From Paramacrobiotus metropolitanus (lineage: Eukaryota > Tardigrada > Eutardigrada > Parachela > Macrobiotidae): a stretch of 64,000 nucleotides of DNA. Location: positions 310,001 through 374,000 of the forward strand of contig NW_026570354.1 in assembly GCF_019649055.1 (NCBI RefSeq). Direction: 5' to 3'. Below the pieces are notes generated by a model that was not told where the DNA came from, searched no databases, and was given only the letters and a program-made list of their open reading frames with translations. Below, one piece after another: positions 9,001-17,353 of the stretch. Made by a program: the position numbers and the translations under genes. The first letter of the stretch is position 1; each line of letters opens with the position of its first letter.

Positions 9001-10180
9001 GGCACCCAGCTTATGAGTATCAAAACATGCTTGACCCAAAACGTTCGCTTACAGTCAACACAAACGATCTTATTGTTTGTGTCCATATCGCAATCATTAC
9101 GAAAACAAAGACCACAGGTCACTTTGCAAAAATGAGCAGCACGGTTATTATAACCTTTATCGCAATTAAAACACCAATAACCGCGATTAAACCATGCCGG
9201 AAACGAAGTAATAACGTCAAAATGGCGGTTGTGGTTCAATAATAAAATTTTTTTGTTTTTATCGTTGCCTTTATAAATTATACTGTTTAAGTGCTCAACG
9301 CTGACCACAATAATTTGGTATTCTGGCAAAGCCTGTAATTTTATCAGTTTTTAAAAAAAATCGGGACGGTTTCAAGCAGTGACTTACCCTCTCGAATGCT
9401 GGGATATCCTGAATACTGAATTCCCGAATGGGAAGATCTGCACGACGAATAAGGGCGTACGCAGCATCCGTTTGAGCAGCCTTCTGTTGGCGTAATTTCT
9501 TGCATAAGGCAGGATCTTCATCAGCATAAGCTTTAGCAATGACCATAGCGCGAGCTAGACAGGTGTTGTCCATAGTATTCTTGACTTGAACGACGCACTG
9601 CATCTTGATCAGCTTGTTTTTTAGCAACTGCGGAACATTCCTAAGGCACTGACCCGAAGGAATCTTGGTGTACTGGACCAGGATGAAGAAGGATTCATTC
9701 AAAGAGAAGGTTTCGTTCGACTGTAGTACGCGTTTGACTTCCGCCATCCAGCGTTGAACAGAAAGCTCAGATTTGTTCATTGGAGGAGTCCAAATAGGAT
9801 ATCGCAGAGAATCTTGCTCGATCCGCAGTCGAACAATGGACTGATCCGGCACATCACGGAGCACATTATCCAGGACATCCTGCAGGATAGCCGATATAGC
9901 CACCGGAATAAATGAATGGTCAAGATGCTGAAGGTCCTGAACGGTCACGCGATAATTCGAAAGTCAGGCCATACTTGGCAGAATAACGGCGGGATTCTGG
10001 AACGACTGACACCAGATCACCAATATTATCCGGCAAGCCTCCACCCAGCTGCATGTTCCAGTCCGGATTATCCAAGTCAGGATAACTAGCGTTATCAGAA
10101 TCATCAAACACTATATCGTCCATGGCCGCAACTTGAGCCATAGCATCAAGCATGCCTTGAGAAAACTCGTACTCAACCAT
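6007..10180 (-). CDS. Protein-primed family B DNA polymerase (pPolB), seven exons, frame-disrupted
   Basis: Replicative polymerase of the Polinton. The N-terminal part carries CLARAMVIAKAY and a Cys/His-rich region (9150-8830; paired CxxC and HxC motifs). Exonuclease motifs follow: FDFETY (about 8750), FRDSYNYNP (about 8330) and EYCSMDV (about 8070). Polymerase motifs are YYDVCSEYP (A, about 7355), LCLNSFWGRLG (B, about 6800) and YFDTDS (C, about 6470), then KVKGFT and a C-terminus ending TLPFGYCSE at TAA 6009-6007. Exons: 10180-9388, 9332-8708, 8651-8511, 8453-7715, 7659-6596, 6542-6346, 6290-6007. Single-base frame changes lie near 9950, 9030, 8770, 8040, 7340 and 6090. The start is ATG 10180-10178; an in-frame Met at 10333 exists but gives an unlikely extension. 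Confidence 0.9.
6291..6345 (-). other. pPolB intron 6 (55 nt, GT-AG)
   Basis: Donor GTAACT, acceptor CTTGCAG. Splicing gives a continuous ...REFVSLGPKSYAYQTND, a conserved C-terminal block of Polinton polymerases. Confidence 0.85.
6543..6595 (-). other. pPolB intron 5 (53 nt, GT-AG)
   Basis: Donor GTAAGT, acceptor CTTTCAG. Downstream exon 6542-6346 begins just before the helix preceding motif C (YFDTDS). Confidence 0.85.
7660..7714 (-). other. pPolB intron 4 (55 nt, GT-AG)
   Basis: Donor GTAGGC, acceptor GTCTCAG. It splits the Trp codon in VFEFYGCW and continues into FHGCPKC. Confidence 0.85.
8454..8510 (-). other. pPolB intron 3 (57 nt, GT-AG)
   Basis: Donor GTAATAC, acceptor GTACAG. Splicing joins FYVIAHNMR to GFDGYFIIRW, a continuous conserved block of the exonuclease domain. 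Confidence 0.85.
8652..8707 (-). other. pPolB intron 2 (56 nt, GT-AG)
   Basis: Donor GTATGT after ...ELVPNLA, acceptor TTCTTTTAG before ILQYDDGTE. It lies just after exonuclease motif I. Confidence 0.75.
9333..9387 (-). other. pPolB intron 1 (55 nt, GT-AG)
   Basis: Donor GTAAGTC, acceptor TTACAG. Splicing joins ...IPAFER to ALPEYQIIVV, the expected start of the Cys-rich region. Confidence 0.8.
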
Positions 10181-10396
10181 TTTTTCGAAAAATCGATGTT
10201 GACAGTAAATGCTAAAACTAGAACTGAGGGTCTGTCGCCCTTGGTAAAGCGCCAATCCTGGCGTTTTGTGAGGTACAAAAAGCACAAACTGCAATTGAGC
10301 TTTCTGAAAAGCACAATCGATAAAATGTGACATACTCGAGGCACCCAGGCGCCAAAGGACTCCCAGTATGAAAGCTGAGCGGTAGATTTTAAAATT
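10181..10396. other. 5' flank of pPolB, no supported gene
   Basis: ORFs pass through this stretch on both strands, but none has a recognisable motif. On the minus strand an upstream Met (10333) is in frame with pPolB. No TATA-like GCTATTTAAGT motif is present. The outer end of the Polinton probably lies here or further right, but no terminal repeat can be shown because the other end is outside the window. Confidence 0.4.
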
Positions 10397-10468
10397 GGTA
10401 ACGTAGCGCAGTGGTAGTGCAGGTAAGTATGCAATTTCTATACACAGGTTCCAAACTACTGGTTGCCA
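10397..10468 (+). tRNA. tRNA-like sequence, degenerate (tRNA relic or SINE head)
   Basis: 72 nt with tRNA proportions. The acceptor arms GGTAACG and GGTTGCC pair at six of seven positions, counting one G-T wobble. The D-arm TAGCGCAGTGGTAGTGC matches the Pol III A box. A B-box-like GGTTCCAAAC is in place, followed by discriminator A and a T run. The anticodon loop GTATGCA has T33 and would give anticodon ATG (His), but the anticodon and T stems are poorly paired. Most likely a pseudo-tRNA or the head of a tRNA-derived short interspersed element. Confidence 0.45.
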
Positions 10469-10469
10469 G

Positions 10470-10476
10470 TTTTTTT
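10470..10476 (+). terminator. T7 run after tRNA-like sequence (Pol III-type terminator)
   Basis: Seven T residues begin two bases after the end of the tRNA-like fold, the standard place for RNA polymerase III termination. Meaningful only if the tRNA-like unit is or was transcribed. Confidence 0.4.
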
Positions 10477-10599
10477 ATTTTATTTTGTCAGTTGATCGGT
10501 TCGTGTTGGCCGTAACCGAACCGCAACTGAATGACAACTATTTTGCTTGATCCAAGTATTCGGTTCCGATCCGGTTTCTTAACTGGGCTGTCAGTCTAA

Positions 10600-10902
10600 G
10601 TCAAATGATGTCATACTATGAGACCGTGTGCAAACCCACGTCATCGATCAGATCAGTTTTTTTCGACCAATTGAATCACTGGCAACACATTTGTGGCCCG
10701 CCCCCCAACTCTCCGTAACCAATGGAATGGCGTAAGTCACAAGCAAAGCTCCGCCTACCGCTCGATGCCCAATCAGCAAGCCTGCAGCACAACTAGAGCT
10801 CCGCCTTGCGTCTTCTCCGACGAAATCATTAAGGCTTCGAGGAAGAGAACGACCGAAGGCGAAATTAGTTGATCCAAATCTGAGTTCCAATTCACTTCTA
10901 AG
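10600..10902 (+). promoter_or_regulatory. CCAAT/GC-box/CRE-rich promoter-like segment
   Basis: Upstream of ATG 10903. It contains a CRE-like TGATGTCAT (10606-10614), a GC-rich CCCGCCCCCC, three CCAAT motifs (GACCAATTG, GTAACCAATGG, GCCCAATCAG) and two copies of AGCTCCGCCT about 45 bp apart. This cluster is unlike the AT-rich surroundings and looks like an RNA polymerase II promoter. No TATA box is evident. Confidence 0.5.
10604..10635 (+). repeat. CRE + CCGTGTGCAAA motif, copy 1
   Basis: TGATGTCAT followed after about ten bases by ACCGTGTGCAAA. The same pair occurs at 11865-11894 and 12447-12470. Confidence 0.6.
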
Positions 10903-11776
10903 ATGGCCTCTAACGAAGAGCTTTTTGACGATATTGATAAACTGTTTAAGTCACTAGAGGCAGACAGAGTGTACGACAACCTCAGTGCGCCGGTCATCAG
11001 TATTCCTAACCCCACGGTTTCCCAGCGCTACTGATTCCTGGACAGACTGACTCCTTTGCGCCAGTTATCAGCATCCCTAATCCTACAATCTCACCAGCGT
11101 TGTCTTTACCCGATCCTGGGCAGATCGAGTTCCATTTAGGCCTTGCGCGCTTTGTCGTCAAGTCAGAAGCCTATGTCGTGGTTTTCTCGGCACGTAATGC
11201 ACGGGTTGCTGTTTGGACGGTAAAAGAGATGTTTGAGGTGTTCTCTTACCTGTCCTCCACGAAGTGTCGGATGGATCTCGCCTTCAGAATCCGAAACGAA
11301 CGGCAACGCGGAAAAGGTTCCCATCCAAGATCGTCCTACGTTCACAGTTTTAGCGGGGACCTCCGTGCCAAATGGGTGGACCTTGGAAGCCGAGATTACG
11401 TCCAAGTCGACCGGTACAAGTCCCATGATGTTGACGGACTGCCCACGCACCGTTCACGTTTCAACATGACAACTATCCGCGACCTGCAGGAACTGGATGT
11501 TGGCGGGTTGCTTCGGAGGTTTGCGGTGTTCAGCTCGCCAAAGTTGCCTATGCCACAGGATTTGGAGGGTCAGATGATGAGCCGAATCCTTAGCGTCCTC
11601 AATGATTACACCAAGAACACGCTCCGTGCCACCGTTCGCTCGCTGCGACATGACAAAGTCGTCATGACGGACTTGCAGAGGCGAACTATTTCGAATTGTC
11701 AACATACAGTGAGTACGATTTCACTAGTGTTCGTTCTGTTGAAGCTATGCTGGAAAGTATGCAGATAGTGCAGTAA
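10903..11776 (+). CDS. Unrecognised two-exon gene with acidic N-terminus, one frameshift
   Basis: Starts at ATG 10903 in a good context (AAGATGG). The first 43 codons begin MASNEELFDDIDKLFKSLE, an acidic amphipathic stretch resembling activation domains, and stop at 11034. The coding sense continues in another frame, where APVISIPNPT recurs, so one single-base frame change near 11030 is likely. The ORF then stays open to 11708, ends at donor GTGAGT, and a 56-nt intron (11709-11764, acceptor ATGCAG) leads to a last exon of three codons plus TAA. The intron matches the Polinton intron size. A second overlapping frame (11233-11469) is also protein-like, so the middle is uncertain. No family recognised; it could be a Polinton accessory gene or a host gene. 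Confidence 0.5.
11709..11764 (+). other. 56-nt GT-AG intron of the 10903 gene
   Basis: Donor GTGAGT after codon-complete ...NCQHT, acceptor GTATGCAG before ATA GTG CAG TAA. Phase 0. The length falls in the 53-57-nt class seen in pPolB. Confidence 0.5.
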
Positions 11777-11801
11777 CACAATGTTCTTTGTGTAATTTTG
11801 A

Positions 11802-11827
11802 ATTATTATTATTATTATTATTATTAT
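11802..11827 (+). repeat. (ATT)n microsatellite
   Basis: About nine ATT units just after the end of the 10903 gene. Confidence 0.9.
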
Positions 11828-11864
11828 AATTAGTATTACTCTTTCAGTCAGTGCTTTGGTTTAT

Positions 11865-11894
11865 GATGATGTCATTGTTAGAACCGTGTGCAAA
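11865..11894 (+). repeat. CRE + CCGTGTGCAAA motif, copy 2
   Basis: GATGATGTCATT, then AACCGTGTGCAAA. It is followed near 11913-11944 by a related stretch with TGACGTAG and GTCGTGTGCAGATCAG. Confidence 0.6.
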
Positions 11895-12115
11895 AATTAA
11901 AATTGGCGAGTAGTCATGACGTAGACACGGGTCGTGTGCAGATCAGTACCTATGATATCATCGATGATGTAACAATATAGTAACGTGTAAACAAGATAGT
12001 AAGTCCGCTTTCAAGAAGAGCTTCGAAGTAACGTGTACAGAATATCAAAACATGATGTCGTCGATACAAAGAGTTAGCAACTGTGCGAAAAACTAATTCG
12101 AAGATGACATAATGT

Positions 12116-12117
12116 AG

Positions 12118-12156
<39 letters not shown>

Positions 12157-12342
12157 GCGTTAGTTAGTTAGTTGGTTAGTTAGTTAGTAGTTGGTTGGTT
12201 AGTTGGTTGAGTTGTGTTAAGTTAGTTAGTTAATTAGTTGGTTAGGGTAGTTAGTTGGTTGGTTAGTTGGTTAGTTGGGGTTAGTTGTTAGTTGGTTAGT
12301 TGGTTGGTTGTTAGTTGTTGTTAGTTGGTTAGTTGGTTAGTT
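12116..12342 (+). repeat. TTAG/TTGG simple-sequence tract
   Basis: A pure TTAG run at the left decays into mixed TTAG and TTGG units, with a few interruptions. Not a canonical animal telomere repeat (TTAGG or TTAGGG). Confidence 0.9.
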
Positions 12343-12406
12343 ATTCGGTCGCAAACTTACTTACCTATAACTACTTAGTCTATTTGCTAGATTGTTATTT
12401 ACTTAG

Positions 12407-12472
12407 CGATGATGTCAGTGATGATATCAGCGATGATGTCATACCTGATGATGTCACACCGTGTGCAAAACA
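12407..12472 (+). repeat. Cluster of GATGATGTCA repeats with CCGTGTGCAAA, copy 3
   Basis: Four imperfect tandem repeats of the GATGATGTCA type in 60 bp, the last joined directly to CACCGTGTGCAAAA. CRE-like half-sites predominate. Possible protein-binding array; no gene overlaps it. Confidence 0.55.
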
Positions 12473-14347
12473 CAAACCAACAAAGTTGTGACGATGCATT
12501 ACGTGCGCAGAATCCGTTCGTAACGTTAGTGAGGCTATTTTGTGAGGTCCGAGCCCAGACCGTTGAATAAAATATACTGGCCGTAATAAACGTAGTTTCA
12601 CACTGGTTTACAACAAAAATGCCCTCATAAGAAGCTGTACGAATCTGTCTGGCAATTTAACGTACCAAGCGCTGTGACAAAAACGCTGCATCTAAAGCAA
12701 CGCCTAAATGCGCTCCGCAGTTTCGATTACACCTATCAAGCTATTCAGGGTGCAATAAGTAGCCCAATGCATGCTAGGTGTTTAAACAGTATGGCGTGAC
12801 GCACCGTAGTAAGGAGATTAGTGTATCAGCGGTATCACGTATATTTGGATACTTAGCAGTTTTCATTTGTGCCTGTCATCCGAACCGGCTCACAGACCCT
12901 TATAAGCCCGACTTGACGCGTTTACAATAGTATGATGAAGAAATCCGGTCGCACAGCAAACCGTACCGCGGACGCTATCTTAAACAATCCTATTGTGTAA
13001 TTCCAGACGTACAAATACAGACAATACGTGTTCACCCCACTGTATGTACTTGGTCTCAACATTAAAAGCAATTATTAATATTGACGAAAGGGTTAATTTT
13101 ATAAATTCATATCGAATTTATATGAGAGCTCGAAATACGGTATGTATCAGCGATGCCAACTGTATGTACAGCATAAGTAATTGTACGGAGTTAATCCGGT
13201 ATTTATCTGTATTGTCGCTGTGTTACTGCGCTAGAAATTACAGGTCAGACTCGTATAAAATCAACGGCAGTTTATAAATTACCGTGTGACTATAACTTCA
13301 TGGAGTACATAGCAACCGCAATGATGTTGTATGAAAGGAAGTCGCTTAGTTTAATTATAAAATGACGAATTAATTCTACACTAAACTGTTCGAATATGTA
13401 TATATATGTATGTATATTTTTCGAATTTCCGATGAACAAATTCTTATGATATCAGTATTTACTGTTCCTACGTACCGCTGGTGTAAACGCAATGCTGGAA
13501 GTTGAGTGTTCTGCTGTATTTACGCACATTCACGTAGGTACATAATACGTACATACTTAATATACCTTAACAAACGGTCAAAATTAACGTACACGTGTAC
13601 CGGTGTACGTTTTCCAAATTACCGTGTATAAATACAGTGCAGCATTAAACTTCCAGTGAAACCACCAATGCGTTTACACACTAATACGAGGAATTGTAGT
13701 ACGTGTTACGCTGTGATAGTGTAAATTTGTAGAATGTAATACATATGTTAATATGTAAAATACATATGTAAATTTGCAGAATATACGTTGGTACTGCGTA
13801 GTGAGTGCGTACATAGTTCTGCAAACCTAAGAAACCATATGCAGTTCTACATGGCTTTTTTATGGTATTAAAAGTATCGAATTATCTAAATAATATGTGG
13901 CGGAAAGGGAGTATTGTCTGGAGACTCACGAGGTATAGCAGTGTATGCTACGGCTAGCACGTGTGACCTGGACTGTAGATGTCGGAACGCCGTGTCGGCC
14001 AAGCAGCAGCGCTTACCTGCTAGCATGTGACGGCCGAGCTGCCTGCCTGGATTTCGTCGAAATAAAGGAGAAGGCTGGCTTACCGGCTTTCGCATACTTC
14101 CGTCATCAATAAGGGTTAAGCGCGCGCAATAGCAGTCCTGCTCTCATTATGAGCGCGCTTGAAGCACTTGCTCTCATTTTCTGTGGCAGCAGCCAGACGG
14201 CGAGTTTTTTTTTCAATCCGTCAACGCCAACTGGTTTGTGCGCGCTCCAGTTACCTGCTCTGAACTTTTTTCATCTTCTTTTTTAAGTTTTATCGTTTTT
14301 CTGGTGTTCTTTCTGTTGTTTGTTAATTTTTTTGTTAAATCTGCGTC
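12473..14347. other. AT-rich intergenic stretch, no supported gene
   Basis: Only short ORFs without domains are present (for example 12993-13277 plus, 13886-14095 minus). Notable short sites are an AATAAA near 12565, a perfect 12-bp palindrome GTACACGTGTAC with an E-box core near 13590, repeated TACATATGT words near 13740-13775, and GCGC-rich inverted words at 14118-14163. The stretch from about 14170 is T-rich and may be the 5' leader of the gene starting at 14348. Confidence 0.5.
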
Positions 14348-16762
14348 ATGGATGCCCTTCTGGCTAACATTCCGGAAAACGTGCCTCTTGTGACCGTACG
14401 TCTGTAATTTGCGCTCTTTTGCGTGATCTTTTATTATTTTATGCAGCTGTACAAAATTTCACGATTTCATCGTTTTTTAAATCAGTTTTTCAAGCGTACA
14501 ACGTAAGACTAGAAAAAGAGAATCACTATTTTAAAGGAATTTGTGTTGGCAAGTCCTATTACGTTCAACCTTTGTCTGCTGTTTTAAACTTAGTGAGAAT
14601 CTTTTCCTATTTGTTGAATATTCTAATTATTTTGCTGGTGACTTACAAATGTAAAGGTAGCTGTTTTGTATGGCTTTGAAATTAATCAAGCAACCACTGA
14701 ACTTACTTTAATAAGTTATTTTCGGCAGCACCCTGTTCATCTGTTACACACTGTCAGTGCTATCCGAACAGGTTTTATTGTGCAGCGCAGCAATTAATGG
14801 CAAATGTCTTGCATAGCGCGCAAATTTAAAACCTGCGCTGCACATAAAACCTGTTATCATAGCACTGACAGTGGGTGATAGGAGAACCAAGACTGATCGG
14901 TGCGCCTGTAGCACGTATTTTGCGCATTGCAGATACGAAATGATGGAGACGTTGGTGTTGCCGACGGACCGGTGGCGATTTTCTTTCAAGCCACCGGTCA
15001 GGTTGCGGTTATAGGAGAGCCAGCCAGGTGTGGCCGCAGTCGCTATGGATAAGATGGCGCCGGTCGCGCCGGATGTGGCGCCAGTCGCGGAGGGACAGGG
15101 TATTTGCCGTGGAGCGCGGAAGCCATGGATGAAGAGGCGTTCGTGGCTGCGGTGGACGAAGCAATCATTGCCGCCGTGGATGAGGCGGTCAATGCTGCAG
15201 TGCACGGGGCGGTCGTGGAGAAGGACGAGAACGACGCTTTCGTGGAGATCGACGAGGTGGTCGTGGATGAGGTGGTCGTGGATGAGGAAGAGGGGTGGCC
15301 GTGGTGGTGCAGGACGGCATGTTAGGAGCGGGCAACGGTTTGCCAGCTGCGGCCGGTGGTGCGCTGGGAGCGGCCGGTGGACTCATGGGTAATGGTGGTG
15401 TGATTAATCAGCCGAACGATGGAGCTCATGCGGGGCCAGCGAGCTCAGGGAACCAGGCAGAGCGCGGAGGACTCCGCGGCGGTAACGGTGCCGATATCGA
15501 AGCCAGTATGAGCGCTGAAGCATGCGCTGTCGAAGCCGGCGGCCGCTGCAACCCGGAGGACGAAGAAGGACCGTCTGGCGGAGTGATTGTCGCCAATACC
15601 GCACCGGTTTCGGAAGCCGGTAGCAGCAACGCTGGGTGCAGCACCGCGACAAACACCGGACAGTTGCTGCCGATTATCCGCGATTTGCCGCTGTTACGTG
15701 GACGCAACGGAGAGCGAGTGGGTTTATTAAAACTTTATTTTTTACTGTGGTTTATTATTAGTATTTTATTTTAAATTAATTTAATTTTCGGTTACAGTAA
15801 AGTTTGCCTGATGTAAACACTATTAAATTTATCAGTAGTTAACGGACAGTTTTGTTATTCGACGTTATGTTACTGATTTTATCATATGTACTTATATTTC
15901 ATATTTATTATCTTAATTTATTTTAAATTTTTTATATTTGCTACAGCAGGCGAGTGCGGTTCCTCCTTGGTAGTAATATCTGCTTGTACGGTTTTAAAGT
16001 TAACCGAACACTCTCATTCAGAAGGGTTTTTTGCAAAAGCCGTATTACAAAATTATTTAAGAATTTTTCTGCCTTAGTTAATTTCAACTTTTTCCATTGT
16101 CAAATCAATTTTTCAGTTTATAAAAAATGAAAGCATGAAAGCTGCTCTGTTTCAAATTAATTTAATTTCTCGCGTGGATGTTGCAGAAATTTCACATCCT
16201 GGATATCTTCAATGAGACGGTAGAGAGTATGCACTGGGCGTTTGATTCGTCCAATCAGCGGCGATACGCCCGCGATATTTACAAGATGATGGTAAAATTT
16301 ATTGTTCGGCTGATATTTCTGGTTGTCGACGTCTGATCATTGGTTGTGCTTTCAGCCTCAAATTTTTGAGTATGTGACAAAGAAATGGGAGAATATTCAG
16401 GATGCGGCGCTCCATGCCCGCCGTGTGTATCCCATTCAAGCTGATGTGGACCTGCACGGTATGATCGACCCAACGGAATGCTTCCTGAAGAGCGTTAAGC
16501 AGCCCAAGGTGACAGCATTATTAAGACCTTATTCAGCGTTTATTAAATTATTTATTAAGATCAAATTGTCTCGCATATTTATTAAAATATTTGGTTATCG
16601 AATTTTTTATAAAGAATTTACCAAAGTAACTTTTGCTTGTTTCTGTAGGGAAAGCGGGCGCGTGGTAACGACGCAACGACGTCTGGTTATGGCGAGAACA
16701 TTGTGGAAAATAGCGATTCGGATAAAGAAAATCAGACCGGACGTAAAAAAGCCAAGCAGTAA
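14348..16762 (+). CDS. Unrecognised multi-exon gene (gene model partly uncertain)
   Basis: First exon 14348-14395 (MDALLANIPENVPLVT, donor GTACGT) is likely. Three downstream exons are firm, all phase 0 with good sites: 16187-16291 (KFHILDIFNETVESMHWAF...), 16356-16508 (PQIFEYVTKKWENIQDAAL...) and 16649-16762 (GKRARGNDATTSGYG... ending GRKKAKQ and TAA). The region about 14930-15717 is coding-like: a Val/Asp/Glu/Ala-rich repeat (VVVDEVVVDEEEG) and, after a frame change near 15295, a Gly/Ala-rich stretch ending at donor GTGGGT 15718. The Lys/Arg-rich C-terminus looks like a nuclear localisation signal. No domain is recognised; a nuclear protein is inferred. The connection between the first exon and the acidic part is unresolved. 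Confidence 0.5.
14744..14879. repeat. Imperfect inverted repeat / long hairpin
   Basis: Arms 14749-14790 and 14833-14873 are reverse complements over about 41 bp with a few mismatches and indels (left CACTGTCAGTGCTAT..., right ...ATAGCACTGACAGTG), separated by a 42-nt loop. Weaker pairing extends outward by a few bases. It lies in a likely intron of the 14348 gene. It could be a small foldback element or a microRNA-type precursor. Confidence 0.7.
15718..16186 (+). other. Probable intron of the 14348 gene
   Basis: AT-rich, starting at a GTGGGT donor and ending at ATGTTGCAG. A further acceptor-like TTGCTACAGCAG near 15950 could define a small extra exon, but no coding support is seen. Confidence 0.45.
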
Positions 16763-17353
16763 GGCGGGAGTTATCGCGTGAAGAGATGGTGTGTGGACGG
16801 ACTGAAAGATTTGCGGTTGGAATGTTTTGTTTTAGTGACGCAGTAATATTTTTTACTTTTTTTCTACTGCAGTAAAGATACGGTTTCCAGTTTTATGCAG
16901 TCGGGTATTTTTGCTTTTACCGACCTTTTCACCTGCGACTAATGTTAGGCTGTTTTCGGAGTGGACGGATTTTTTTCGTTTATACGCGACTGAATGTATC
17001 GGTTTATTAGGAAGTGGTGTTTTAGTTTCCGTGGTTTTCTTGGACTTGCTGATTGTTGATGTAGCACTCAAATGTTGTGCTGATTATTGAATAAAATTCA
17101 ATTAAGTAGTGCTGAAATGTGCGTCGCAAATAAAACCGCGCGCTTTCCTTATTGTACGGCCGAAATGCGCTTTTGGTGGTACGCAAAAATGCGCTTTGGT
17201 GGGCCACCAAAATGCGCTTTGGGCGCCGCACATCCTGCGTCACATCTAGCGATAGGCCGTTGAAGTGGTAACGGTACCGTGCCGCTGGCGCAGCACATAC
17301 AACGGAACGCCGGGTAGTGCTCGTCAGCATCGCCCAATAGTCCCACTAACTAC
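16763..17353. other. Intergenic region between the last gene and the satellite
   Basis: Holds the 3' flank of the 14348 gene. A Lys-rich minus-strand ORF (16853-17071) has no ATG and an upstream stop. An AATAAA occurs near 17090, and a short GCGCTTT minisatellite at 17163-17222. No supported gene. Confidence 0.5.
17163..17222 (+). repeat. Three-copy AAATGCGCTTTGG minisatellite
   Basis: AAATGCGCTTTTGG, AAATGCGCTTTGG and AAATGCGCTTTGGG at ~25-bp spacing, with variations of GGTGGTACGC / GGTGGGCCACC between them. Confidence 0.7.

Noticed and set aside
10111-10890. Short minus-strand ORFs upstream of pPolB as extra Polinton genes
   Set aside because: No motif, and they overlap the tRNA-like unit and the CCAAT-rich promoter-like segment.
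10181-11000. Right terminal inverted repeat of the Polinton
   Set aside because: The partner end lies outside the window, so neither the repeat nor the 6-bp target duplication can be shown.
12993-13277. 94-codon plus-strand ORF
   Set aside because: Composition follows the AT-rich background, no domain, no promoter or splice context.
13588-13600. GTACACGTGTAC palindrome as a regulatory element
   Set aside because: A single 12-bp E-box palindrome in AT-rich DNA with no nearby gene start; insufficient support.
13886-14095. 69-codon minus-strand ORF
   Set aside because: No ATG-supported context or family resemblance; lies in an unconserved-looking GC-richer patch.
16853-17071. Lys-rich minus-strand ORF (SATSTISKSKKTTETKT...) as a gene
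   Set aside because: No ATG, a stop directly upstream and no recognisable motif or splice acceptor; kept only as intergenic.
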